Shown here piece after piece: positions 35,057 through 43,399 of a stretch of DNA of 45,565 bases; position 1 is the stretch's first letter; every line of letters begins with the position of its first letter. The stretch is from CAZCQP01 sp964500895 (lineage in GTDB: Bacteria > Bacillota > Clostridia > Lachnospirales > JAISER01): contig CAZCQP010000018.1 in the NCBI GenBank assembly GCA_964500895.1, positions 1 to 45,565 of the forward strand. The letters are read 5' to 3'. Both the position numbers and the translations under genes were made by a program. The notes below the pieces were generated by a model, which was not told the DNA's origin, did no database searches, and saw only the letters and a program-made list of their open reading frames with translations.

Positions 35057-36778
35057 TTATTGAATGCAGCCGTTTCGGCACAGCTTGGCGCACAACCCGC
35101 AGCCCACACAAAGGGCTTGGTCTATGGCCACGGCGTTTTCTTTGGCTGAAATAGCCATGCAACCCACTCGCATACACATTTTGCAGTTGACGCATTTATC
35201 GCTAACGGCCATGGGTGGCTGGTGCTTCACGGATTTCAGCAGTGCGCAAGGCCGCCGGGCAATGATAACCGATGGTTCTGCCGCTGACAGTTCTTCTTTA
35301 ATCACACGTTCTGTTTCTTTCATGTCATGGGGATCTATCACCGTTACCCGTTTAACCCCTACAGCCCGGCACAGTGCTTCTAGGTCCAGTATAGGAGCGG
35401 GCTTGTTTTGCAGGGTAAGGCCGGTGGAGGGGTTTTGCTGGTGGCCTGTCATGCCAGTGATGGCGTTGTCCACGATAATGAGAGTGGAAGGGCTTTGGTT
35501 GTAAACAATGTCGATAAGGCCCGTAATGCCGGAGTGAATAAAGGTAGAGTCCCCAATGACACCAACCGCTTTTTGTGCCCATTCGTCCCCTCTGGCTTTG
35601 TTCATGCCATGAAGGGCAGATACGGAAGCACCCATGCAGATGGTGGTGTCCATGGCGGCCAACGGCGGCAGCGCCCCTAATGTGTAGCAGCCAATGTCCC
35701 CTGAAACGGTTACTTTTAGCTTGTTGAGCACATAAAACAGGCCACGGTGGGGGCAACCCGGGCACATGACTGGCGGGCGCACAGGCACAGCAGCGGGTTG
35801 GGCTTGGGGTAATTCAGTTCCTAAAAGTTTGTGGCGAATGTCTTCGGGGGTATATTCCCCCAAGAGGGAAAAGAGTGATTTGCCTTCCACGGCAATGCCG
35901 TGTTTTTTACAGTGGGTTTCAAAAATGTCGTCCAGTTCTTCAATGACCACTAAACGGTCTACGGTTTGGGCAAAGTCTTTGATAAGTTGCACAGGCAATG
36001 GGTTTACCATGCCCAGCTTTAAATAGGATGCAGAAGCGCCCAGCGCTTCCTTTGCGTATTGATAGGCGATGCCAGAGGCGATAACACCCAGCTTGGCACC
36101 GTTGTCTTCTATGTAGTTCAGGGGCGAGGTTTCCGCTTGCTTGGCCAGTTCCAGCTGCCGGGCTTCCACCACCACGTGGCGGCCACGGGCTTGGGCGGGC
36201 ATCATCACATATTTTTGCATGTTGCGTTCATAGGGCTTTAATGGCACTTCTACCCGTTCAGACAGTTCCACGGCGCTTTGAGCATGGGAAATGCGGGTGG
36301 ATAGGCGAATTAAAACCGGGGTGTCGTATGCTTCCGACATGTCGTAGGCCTGCTTCACCATGTCAATGCATTCCTGAGAATCGGAAGGTTCCAGCATGGG
36401 CAGCTTGGCGGCAATGGCGTAGTGGCGGCTATCTTGTTCGTCCTGGGAAGAATGCATCCCCTGGTCGTCTGCCACAGCAATAACCAGCCCGCCGTTTATG
36501 CCTGTATAGCTGGCGGTAAACACCGGGTCTGATGCCACGTTTAAGCCCACATGTTTCATAGCAGAAAAGGCCCGTACACCGGCAATGGCTGCACCTAAAG
36601 ACACTTCCACCGATACTTTTTCATTGGGTGCCCACTCTGCATACATTTCCGGGTAGGTGGCCGCATATTCAGTAATTTCTGTGCTAGGCGTTCCAGGATA
36701 GCTGGAAACAACCTTGCATCCGGCTTCAAAAAGCCCTCGGGCAATAGCAGCATTGCCCAATATCATTTTCTTTTCCAT
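35057..36778 (-). CDS. iorA: Indolepyruvate ferredoxin oxidoreductase, alpha subunit
   Basis: A 573-residue thiamine-diphosphate enzyme. The pyrimidine-binding half begins SSYPGTPSTEI; the TDP-binding half has CPGCPHRG, GDIGCYTLG and GDSTFIHSGI; the C-terminal 45 residues carry two ferredoxin-type cysteine clusters (from Cys529, Cys532, Cys535 and from Cys557, Cys560, Cys563). Length and order match archaeal and clostridial IorA. Reduced ferredoxin could serve energy conservation. GAAGGAG precedes the ATG, 16 bp after the symporter stop. Confidence 0.95.
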   Translation of the reverse strand: MEKKMILGNAAIARGLFEAGCKVVSSYPGTPSTEITEYAATYPEMYAEWAPNEKVSVEVSLGAAIAGVRAFSAMKHVGLNVASDPVFTASYTGINGGLVIAVADDQGMHSSQDEQDSRHYAIAAKLPMLEPSDSQECIDMVKQAYDMSEAYDTPVLIRLSTRISHAQSAVELSERVEVPLKPYERNMQKYVMMPAQARGRHVVVEARQLELAKQAETSPLNYIEDNGAKLGVIASGIAYQYAKEALGASASYLKLGMVNPLPVQLIKDFAQTVDRLVVIEELDDIFETHCKKHGIAVEGKSLFSLLGEYTPEDIRHKLLGTELPQAQPAAVPVRPPVMCPGCPHRGLFYVLNKLKVTVSGDIGCYTLGALPPLAAMDTTICMGASVSALHGMNKARGDEWAQKAVGVIGDSTFIHSGITGLIDIVYNQSPSTLIIVDNAITGMTGHQQNPSTGLTLQNKPAPILDLEALCRAVGVKRVTVIDPHDMKETERVIKEELSAAEPSVIIARRPCALLKSVKHQPPMAVSDKCVNCKMCMRVGCMAISAKENAVAIDQALCVGCGLCAKLCRNGCIQ

Positions 36779-36794
36779 CGTCCATGCTCCTTCG

Positions 36795-38330
36795 TTAATC
36801 TATTATCACAGAAGAATTAACATCAGTATACGCTTTTTGGAACAAATTTTCAATATGCGCTTTTTCAAAGGGTTTGCTTAAAGCACTGGCGATGGGCACT
36901 ATGATAACGGAAGCCGCCATGGCACAGGCACCAAAAGTAGGGGAGTTCGCTGTGGCTGCACCAAAGCCTTGGGTGGCCGTGGTGTAGCCCACCAGCAGAA
37001 TCATGGTAGAAAACCCTGCCAACATGCCTGTCCATGCGCCCACACGGGTTACTTTTTTGCTGTATAACCCCCACAGATAAGGCCCAATGAAGCAGCCGGA
37101 TACAGTGCCCCAGGAAAAAGACATAAGGGAAATAATGAAAGTGACACGCATGGATGCAAACACAAAAGATAAGGCAATAAAAATGACGCAAACCATGCGC
37201 AGCAGGGTCATTTGTGATTTTTGAGTGATGGATGGGCGAACCACGGCCAAAAGGTCTACCACCAAAGCAGAGCTGGCGGAAAGCACCACAGAAGACAGTG
37301 TAGACATGGAAGCAGACAGTACCAGCAATAAAATGACGCTGAACACAACGTTGGCAAACATGCCCCCAGACAAAGCGGCCACCAACATATCCGGCACAAT
37401 TTTGTCAAACCCCTCTTTGGGTAGGGTATTGTTTAAAAACAACCGCCCAAAAATGCCGGTAAAGTATGCGCCTGTGCCGATTAATGCGGCAAACAAAGTT
37501 GAAATGACTGTTGCTTTTGAAATGGACGCCTCATCTCTGATGGCGTAAAACTTATGTACCATTTGGGGTAAGCCCCAAGTGCCGAAGCTGGTGAGCAAAA
37601 TGAGGGATAAAAGAGAAGGCCAGTTGCTTCCGCCAAAAGGATGGGTCAAATTCTGCCCGTTTTCCAGCAGAGACAATTTATGAAGCCCGGCAGAAATACC
37701 GCCCACCACTGGGTTGTTCACCACCATCACCACCATCATGATGATGCCGAAAATCATGATAATGCCTTGAACAAAATCTGAAAGAGCGGTGGCTACATAG
37801 CCTCCAAGTACCAAATAAACAGAAGTGAGTGCGGCAATGAAAAACATGCAATAAACATAAGGAATACCGGGGAATATGGCGTTAAATAAGAAACCCAGCC
37901 CCATATACACCGATGCGGCATAGGGCATTAAAAAGATGAAAATAATTAAAGCCGACACAATTTTTAAGCCTTCGCAATGGTAACGGGCGGCAAAAAACTC
38001 CGGCATGGTGGATGCGTTTAGGGCGTGGGTCATACGCCTGGTGCGCCGAGCCAATACAAGCCAAGCCAAAAGGCTGCCCAATAAGGCATTGAAAACCCCA
38101 ATCCACACACCGCCAAGGCCAATGCCCCAGCCAGTTTTACCGGCATAGCCTATAAAGATAACAGCAGAAAAATAGGAGGTGCCATAGGCAAAAGCGCTCA
38201 TCCACGCCCCCACGTTCCGCCCACCCAGCAAAAAGCCGTGCAGGGTTTGGGTTTGCTTTGCACAAACCACACCAACAGCCACCATCATCGCTACGAAAAC
38301 CAACATTGCCAACATTGCTACCACTTGCAT
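36795..38330 (-). CDS. Sodium:solute symporter (SSS/SLC5 family)
   Basis: A 511-residue membrane protein with about 13 helices and SSS signatures such as the early GGRNVGAWMSAFAYGTSYFSAV and SASMSTLSSVVLSASSALVVD. It imports a solute with Na+; because it leads the iorAB/paaK operon, an aryl acid or aromatic amino acid is the likely cargo (inference). The start at 38330 has AAAGGTGG eight bases upstream; GTG 38342 and ATG 38336 overlap that site. Confidence 0.88.
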   Translation of the reverse strand: MQVVAMLAMLVFVAMMVAVGVVCAKQTQTLHGFLLGGRNVGAWMSAFAYGTSYFSAVIFIGYAGKTGWGIGLGGVWIGVFNALLGSLLAWLVLARRTRRMTHALNASTMPEFFAARYHCEGLKIVSALIIFIFLMPYAASVYMGLGFLFNAIFPGIPYVYCMFFIAALTSVYLVLGGYVATALSDFVQGIIMIFGIIMMVVMVVNNPVVGGISAGLHKLSLLENGQNLTHPFGGSNWPSLLSLILLTSFGTWGLPQMVHKFYAIRDEASISKATVISTLFAALIGTGAYFTGIFGRLFLNNTLPKEGFDKIVPDMLVAALSGGMFANVVFSVILLLVLSASMSTLSSVVLSASSALVVDLLAVVRPSITQKSQMTLLRMVCVIFIALSFVFASMRVTFIISLMSFSWGTVSGCFIGPYLWGLYSKKVTRVGAWTGMLAGFSTMILLVGYTTATQGFGAATANSPTFGACAMAASVIIVPIASALSKPFEKAHIENLFQKAYTDVNSSVIID

Positions 38331-38356
38331 AAACATTTCCACCTTTCACACTTTGT

Positions 38357-38386
38357 ATTATAAAACTTTAAATCACTAAAGCAAAT
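38357..38386 (-). promoter_or_regulatory. Candidate promoter of the symporter-to-tyrS operon
   Basis: A perfect TATAAT on the minus strand (38362-38357) lies 27 nt before the symporter start; TTGCTT 16 nt upstream is a poor -35. It would serve eight genes, as no other promoter was evident between them. Confidence 0.5.
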
Positions 38387-38399
38387 ACTTGAAAGAGGG

Positions 38400-38429
38400 G
38401 GGCGTGCTATGAAACCAACACGCCCTTTT
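38400..38429. terminator. Hairpin downstream of the lipoprotein gene
   Basis: GGGCGTG and CACGCCC form a 7-bp stem with a 12-nt loop. TTTT follows on the plus strand; the minus-strand exit is C-rich. It probably marks the 3' end of the lipoprotein transcript but is not a classic terminator in that direction. Confidence 0.35.
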
Positions 38430-38452
38430 ATGCTTTGAAGCTAAAGGCTACT

Positions 38453-38662
38453 TCTACTCCTGTTTCACAATAAAAAGCGGGGGCATGGATATGTTTTCTT
38501 GCAAATANNNNNNNNNNNNNNNNNNNNNNNNNNNNNNNNNNNNNNNNNNNNNNNNNNNNNNNNNNNNNNNNNNNNNNNNNNNNNNNNNNNNNNNNNNNNN
38601 NNNNNNNTCTACTCCTGTTTCACAATAAAAAGCGGGGGCATGGATATGTTTTCTTGCAAATA
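38453..38662. other. 100-N scaffold gap flanked by an identical 55-bp sequence
   Basis: Ns occupy 38508-38607. The 55 bases before (38453-38507) are identical to the 55 bases after (38608-38662). This is what two contigs sharing an assembler k-mer overlap look like when joined by a fixed-size gap. The left copy repeats the last 17 codons and stop of the lipoprotein gene; the right copy belongs to the intact gene. Confidence 0.92.
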
Positions 38663-39835
38663 AGATTCCGCCGCCAAGTAGTTGGGCACTTCATGCATCA
38701 CCCATACGCCTTCTTCATCCGGGCTGCCCACAAACCGTGCGCCGGATTCAAACGTAACGTAAACGGCTTCTTCTGTACCGGAAATGAAGGTAATGGCACC
38801 GTCATTGTCCGAAAGAAGCCCTTGGCTTTTCATGGCATTAATCAAGCCATCAAATTGTGCATTCACATATTTTAATTGAAAATATAAATCAAATTTGGGT
38901 GCAATCGTCAGGTTGAAACCAGGCAACTGTTCGGATATTGCTTTTTTAGATTGATACGTTCTTTCAAAATCTGCCATTTCCACTTGCCAGGTGTTTGCAT
39001 TGTTTATCAAGGCATAGGCTTTGATTTCTGCCGGTTTGCCCACTGGAGAACATACCACATAAGCATGTTTTTGGTCGGCAACCAGATAGCGCACATCTAC
39101 AGGGGCTTCGTCACCCCGATAGGCGTAAACACCTGCCATGATGGCGGCAAATTCTGCACTGTCTGCTGCATAACGGGTGACATCCCCATGATTTGCATTG
39201 TATTTTTCAAACAACGCCTGCATGTCTGCTTTTGCTATTTTACCGCTGTCACCAGATGCATTGGAAAGCACAAACCCGTCTTCTGTTTCATATACAGCCA
39301 CAATCATGTTGGCTTCATTGTCCTGCCGTGGAAGCGTGAAGCCATTCAAGCCTTGTAAATCGGAAGGATTCACATAAAGAATCATGGCCGTCTGCTCTGC
39401 ATACTGGCTATTTAAGCCGCCGTTTTCAACCAACAACTGGCTGGTCATGTATGCTTTGCTGGGGTAATCGTATAAAAAGCCGTTTTTACAGACCATTTCT
39501 GCCTGGTCATTATATTTATCGTAATAAAGTTGGGCCGCCTTGGCCATTTCGCCCACCATGGCGTACACTTGGGCTTCCGTTAACGTTAAGTCCGGGATGC
39601 TGGCAGGTGCCGGCACATCATCAGCAGTGAGGACGATAGACGGGGTGGCCTGTGTTTGCACGGAAGCAGAGGGCGCAGGGGAGGCAGGGGCTTCCTGGGC
39701 GGTTTCAGAGGCATCACCAGAGGAAGGCGTTTGCTGGCCGGTCTTTTGTGTGCAAGCAGAAAGGGCCAGCAATAGTGCCAGCAGACTGATTCCCATGCCC
39801 GCAAATTTAAATAGCTTGCGCAAACTTAATTCCAT
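38609..39835 (-). CDS. Predicted lipoprotein of unknown function
   Basis: A 408-residue exported protein. The signal peptide ends in the lipobox LALSAC, so Cys28 should be lipidated. Residues 30-80 are a low-complexity Ser/Thr/Ala/Pro/Gln linker; the remainder is globular, with a Tyr-rich helical start (QLYYDKYNDQAEMV) and no catalytic motif or family that I recognise. AGGAG precedes the ATG. It may be a solute-binding or envelope protein. Its 3' end touches the scaffold gap but the reading frame to the stop is complete. Confidence 0.8.
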   Translation of the reverse strand: MELSLRKLFKFAGMGISLLALLLALSACTQKTGQQTPSSGDASETAQEAPASPAPSASVQTQATPSIVLTADDVPAPASIPDLTLTEAQVYAMVGEMAKAAQLYYDKYNDQAEMVCKNGFLYDYPSKAYMTSQLLVENGGLNSQYAEQTAMILYVNPSDLQGLNGFTLPRQDNEANMIVAVYETEDGFVLSNASGDSGKIAKADMQALFEKYNANHGDVTRYAADSAEFAAIMAGVYAYRGDEAPVDVRYLVADQKHAYVVCSPVGKPAEIKAYALINNANTWQVEMADFERTYQSKKAISEQLPGFNLTIAPKFDLYFQLKYVNAQFDGLINAMKSQGLLSDNDGAITFISGTEEAVYVTFESGARFVGSPDEEGVWVMHEVPNYLAAESYLQENISMPPLFIVKQE

Positions 39836-39932
39836 GTTGAAGCACTCCTAATCTACTTTTGTTGAATTAAAGGATTTATAAACCATTTTGCAGTATACCA
39901 ATAATTTAACCAGAATGCAAGAAAATAAAATG

Positions 39933-39964
39933 AAAAAAGCAGAGAACCGTGTCGCATTCTCTGC
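39933..39964 (-). terminator. Terminator of the GH13 gene
   Basis: On the minus strand GCAGAGAA, 10-nt loop, TTCTCTGC (8-bp stem) is followed by six T. Confidence 0.85.
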
Positions 39965-39974
39965 CTATTACATC

Positions 39975-42086
39975 TTAAAGGGTGCCTTTGTCCACAAAAA
40001 CCATGCTGCTAAAAGGCGGGGCTGTCACGGTTAAGAACCCGTTTTCAACAGCCAATGTCTCTGGCTTGGTGTAAAAGCCGTCATGGGCTGTTAAAAGCAC
40101 ACGCTCCACCGTGCTTTGGCGCTGGATACCAATGCGCCACACCGGAATATTTAAGGTTTTGCTTTCATTGTTATTGTTCAGCACCACCACTAGGCGGTTT
40201 TCGTCTGTAAAGCGCCCATAGCAAATAATGCCGTAGGCGGTGTTTAAAAACTCTACAGAGCCATGGATCAAGGCGGGGTAGCTTTTATGCATGGCAATGG
40301 CTGCTTTGTGGAAAGCCAGCATCACTTTGTCTTCGTGGCCCCAAGGGTATGTGCGCCGGTTGTCTGGGTCTGTCCAGCCCACCACGGACGCTTCATCACC
40401 GTAGTACAGGGTGGGGGCGCCCGGCCAAGTCATTTGGAAGGTGACGGCTTCCATCATCACACTTTTGTTAATGCCTAGGGCGGCGGCTTCATGGCCATGG
40501 GTGTGCAGCCGGCCCACCTGACGGTTCGTCCGGGTTAAAAACCGGGAATGGTCATGGTTAGACAGCTGATTCATAGAAATTTGCAAAGAGGGTAGGGCAA
40601 ACCGTGCCATTTGGTAACGCATGGCAGATTCAAAAGCACCTGCATTGCACAGCATGTCTTCACGGAAAGCCTCGCTGTGTTTTTCCATGCCGGTTAGAAA
40701 CCATGTGAGTGGATCCATGAAAGCATCATAGTTCATAATGGTGTCCCACTGTGTGCCGTCCAGCCAATCTTTGGGATCACCGTAATGTTCCGCCAATACA
40801 ATGGCGTTAGGGTTGGCTTCCTTCACCGCATTTCTAAAATCCCGCCAAAACTGGTGGTTAAAGGCTTTGGAATAACCCAGATCCGCTGCCACATCCAGCC
40901 GCCAGCCGTCTGCATTAAAGGGTGGAGAAACCCATTTCCGGGCAATGTCCATGATATAGGCGTATAGTTCTGGAGACGCTTCAAAGTGCAGTTTAGGGTG
41001 GTTGTCAAAGCCCCACCAAGCATCGTAGCAGTCGTTACCCGGCCAGTTTTGGTCGTACCAGCGGAAGAAGCTGTGGTAAGGGCTGTGTTCGTCAATGTAC
41101 GCCCCGTTCGGGTAGCCTTTGCCGGAATAAAAATTTTCTTTGTCCATCCATTTATGAAAAGCACCGCAGTGGTTGAAAACACCGTCCAGAATCACTTTCA
41201 TGCCGTTTTCGTGGGCCAGTTGAATGAGTTCAATGAGCAGTTGGTTGCTGGCTTCCAGGTTGGCTTTTTTTGCAGTACGGTGCATGTACATGGTGGCATA
41301 GCGGTTATGAAATTTTTCAAAAGACAGCGGTTCGCCCCCGTCTTCCACAATGACGCCGAAATGGGGGTCTACATAGTCATAGTCCTGTGCATCATATTTA
41401 TGGTTGCTGGGTGAGACAAAAATGGGGCAAAAATAAATCACATCTACCCCAAGCCCTTTTAAATAGGACAATTTATCCATCACGCCTTTTAAGTCGCCCC
41501 CGTAAAAATTGGCCACATCCATGGTTTCGGGCAGCTTGTACCAGTCTGTTATGGGTTTCACAGGCTGCCCCAAATAAATGTACTCATTAGGCTTTACGTC
41601 ATTGGTAGGGTCTCCGTTGCAAAAACGGTCCACATAGATTTGGTACATCACGGCACCTTTAGCCCATTCTGGGGTGGAAAATCCGGGAATGTACACAAAG
41701 TGGTAATTAGCATCTGGGTGTAGGGTTACGCCCTGCTTGTTGTAATAATAGGTGCGGTTGTTTTTATGCAGGACAAAATAGTATTCTACTTTTTGTGCAT
41801 CAATAGCGCAGGCAGCTTGGTAATACTGAAACATATTGGAATTGTCTGTTGGATGGGGCGTTTTTTCCATAGCCAACAATTGCCCGTTAACCCATAGAAA
41901 AATAGCGTCAATGTTATGCTTGGCCACCCGTATTTGAATGGTTAGCTGTTGGCCATCCACTGTAACAAAACGATCCGTTTCATCTGAAAAAATCGCTTCC
42001 ATGTTCAAACAGGGTGCAGACATGCGGGTATACAAACTGAGTTTTTCAGCAGCGCTTAAAGCGTTGATTTCCAGAGTGTTTCGCAC
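39975..42086 (-). CDS. GH13 alpha-glucanase (neopullulanase/cyclomaltodextrinase-like)
   Basis: A 703-residue glycoside hydrolase without signal peptide, so cytoplasmic. An N-terminal beta-sandwich domain (about 20-135) precedes the barrel with the GH13 regions DGVFNHCG, GWRLDVA (nucleophile Asp398), LAEHYGD (acid/base Glu433) and LSNHDHSR (Asp512), and a C-terminal beta domain. The layout suits maltodextrin, cyclodextrin or pullulan hydrolysis. The GTG at 42086 is chosen because AAAGGAA lies 9 nt upstream; an upstream TTG (42107) lacks a site. Transcribed alone from a strong divergent promoter. Confidence 0.9.
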   Translation of the reverse strand: MRNTLEINALSAAEKLSLYTRMSAPCLNMEAIFSDETDRFVTVDGQQLTIQIRVAKHNIDAIFLWVNGQLLAMEKTPHPTDNSNMFQYYQAACAIDAQKVEYYFVLHKNNRTYYYNKQGVTLHPDANYHFVYIPGFSTPEWAKGAVMYQIYVDRFCNGDPTNDVKPNEYIYLGQPVKPITDWYKLPETMDVANFYGGDLKGVMDKLSYLKGLGVDVIYFCPIFVSPSNHKYDAQDYDYVDPHFGVIVEDGGEPLSFEKFHNRYATMYMHRTAKKANLEASNQLLIELIQLAHENGMKVILDGVFNHCGAFHKWMDKENFYSGKGYPNGAYIDEHSPYHSFFRWYDQNWPGNDCYDAWWGFDNHPKLHFEASPELYAYIMDIARKWVSPPFNADGWRLDVAADLGYSKAFNHQFWRDFRNAVKEANPNAIVLAEHYGDPKDWLDGTQWDTIMNYDAFMDPLTWFLTGMEKHSEAFREDMLCNAGAFESAMRYQMARFALPSLQISMNQLSNHDHSRFLTRTNRQVGRLHTHGHEAAALGINKSVMMEAVTFQMTWPGAPTLYYGDEASVVGWTDPDNRRTYPWGHEDKVMLAFHKAAIAMHKSYPALIHGSVEFLNTAYGIICYGRFTDENRLVVVLNNNNESKTLNIPVWRIGIQRQSTVERVLLTAHDGFYTKPETLAVENGFLTVTAPPFSSMVFVDKGTL

Positions 42087-42118
42087 ACGGAACCATTCCT
42101 TTATCAAAAGATACGACT

Positions 42119-42147
42119 ATCTTAACATATTTAAATGTTTTTTTCAA
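42119..42147 (-). promoter_or_regulatory. Promoter of the GH13 gene
   Basis: TTGAAA (42147-42142), 17 nt, TAAGAT (42124-42119) with TG one base before it (extended -10), on the minus strand. Confidence 0.7.
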
Positions 42148-42170
42148 AATAATTTTAAAAATGTAGTAGG

Positions 42171-42199
42171 TTGAAAACAAACCCATGATGCGGTATAAT
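42171..42199 (+). promoter_or_regulatory. Promoter of the FliL-like/rlmH unit
   Basis: TTGAAA (42171-42176), 17-nt spacer, perfect TATAAT (42194-42199). It is back to back with the GH13 promoter, 23 bp away. Confidence 0.8.
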
Positions 42200-42240
42200 A
42201 TTGTGTAAGCAAAAACTTGTTGACAGGAGGAATGAAAGCT

Positions 42241-42738
42241 ATGGCAAAAAAACATAAAGGTTCGGCGGCTACCGTTATTGCCGTGCTGATTGTATTTAGC
42301 ATTCTGGTTATTATCGTAACCATCATTTACCCAGATTTGCAGGCGGCGGCAGACAAAATGCGGTTGATTCAGATCCCTACGGTGTCTACCATGGTGCGCT
42401 CTGAAAGTGACGGTAAAGCCCATAATGTGGTGGGCAAATTTTCTGTGGCCATTAACCCCAAGGCTGAAAAGAATGTGAATGCCAAAACCATGCAAGAACG
42501 CATTGTAAAAGCCATGAGCAAAATGGACTACGACCTGTTGGACGGTCCGGACTCTGACGCTTATATAAAAGAAATGATTACCAAAGAGCTTGGCACTTAT
42601 GTAAAGCCAGAGGATTTGCTGGGGGTTTATATGACCGAGTTTCAAAGCGGTGATTTGAAAGTGCCTTTGGATGAAGAACCGCAAGACCGGACTACACGCT
42701 CGGAACGGATGAGAGGCCTGTTCCAAAACATGAATTGA
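42241..42738 (+). CDS. Single-pass membrane protein, FliL-like
   Basis: A 165-residue protein: a short basic start (MAKKHKGS), one membrane helix (about 9-30) and a soluble part of 135 residues. The order of a beta-type stretch (VGKFSVAIN), a helix (MQERIVKAM), a second helix (YIKEMITKELGTYV) and the ending VYMTEFQSG resembles FliL, the flagellar stator-associated protein, but no flagellar genes are near, so this is a weak assignment. AGGAGG lies 10 nt before this ATG; ATG 42232 is too close to it. rlmH follows after one base. Confidence 0.65.
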   Translation: MAKKHKGSAATVIAVLIVFSILVIIVTIIYPDLQAAADKMRLIQIPTVSTMVRSESDGKAHNVVGKFSVAINPKAEKNVNAKTMQERIVKAMSKMDYDLLDGPDSDAYIKEMITKELGTYVKPEDLLGVYMTEFQSGDLKVPLDEEPQDRTTRSERMRGLFQNMN

Positions 42739-42739
42739 T

Positions 42740-43225
42740 ATGCAGATAACGATTATTACCGTGGGCAAATTAAAAGAAGCTTATTGGCGAGATGCAGTTT
42801 CGGAATACATGAAACGGATGGGGGGATACGCCAAGACCACCATTGTGGAAGTAGCAGAAGAAAAATCTCCAGATAAGCCAAGCAACAAAGACATTGACCT
42901 GGTGCTGGAAAAAGAGGGCAGCCGGATATTAGAAAAAATTGGCGAGAAAGATTATGTGGTTGCTCTGGCGATTGAAGGCAAAGTTCTAACATCTACCGCT
43001 TTTGCAGATTATTTGGAAAATGTGATGGTGCAGGGAGTGGGGCGTGGGCATATGGTGTTTGTTATTGGCGGCAGTTTTGGGCTTTCAAAACAAGTTTTAG
43101 GCCGGGCACAACAGCTATTAAGCTTATCTGCTTTAACCTTTCCCCACCAATTGGCCAGGGTGTTGCTTTTAGAACAAATTTACAGGGCTTATAAAATTAT
43201 TAAAAAAGAGCCTTACCATAAATGA
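42740..43225 (+). CDS. rlmH: 23S rRNA pseudouridine-1915 N3-methyltransferase RlmH
   Basis: A 161-residue SPOUT methyltransferase methylating pseudouridine 1915 in helix 69 of 23S rRNA. The whole family length is present, with YVVALAIEGK, FVIGGSFGLS (SAM site in the trefoil knot) and the C-terminal LLEQIYRAYKI-KEPYHK ending. It is coupled to the FliL-like gene. Confidence 0.96.
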   Translation: MQITIITVGKLKEAYWRDAVSEYMKRMGGYAKTTIVEVAEEKSPDKPSNKDIDLVLEKEGSRILEKIGEKDYVVALAIEGKVLTSTAFADYLENVMVQGVGRGHMVFVIGGSFGLSKQVLGRAQQLLSLSALTFPHQLARVLLLEQIYRAYKIIKKEPYHK

Positions 43226-43242
43226 TTGATGTCGAAGTTATA

Positions 43243-43284
43243 CAAGCGTTTTGCGTGAAGTATGCAAAGCGCTTGTTGCATTTT
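43243..43284 (+). terminator. Hairpin after rlmH
   Basis: CAAGCGTTTTGC, 9-nt loop, GCAAAGCGCTTG: 12-bp stem with one G-U. The tail TTGCATTTT is only moderately T-rich and overlaps the next -35. Confidence 0.6.
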
Positions 43285-43304
43285 CAGAGCAAATCGTGTA
43301 TAAT
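43276..43304 (+). promoter_or_regulatory. Promoter of the secreted thioredoxin-like gene
   Basis: TTGCAT (43276-43281), 17-nt spacer, perfect TATAAT (43299-43304). The leader of about 90 nt shows no clear regulator site. Confidence 0.6.
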
Positions 43305-43399
43305 TTTACCAATTACAGTATTCCTTGTATCCAAGCATAGATTCAGTGAAAATGCTTACTATAAGGAAGAACATTTTAAGTGACAAGGGAGGAATTATT

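Noticed and set aside
42046..42768. 240-codon minus-strand ORF opposite the FliL-like gene
   Set aside because: It runs over two strong divergent promoters and the opposite strand of a coupled gene pair; low-complexity His/Phe-rich translation.
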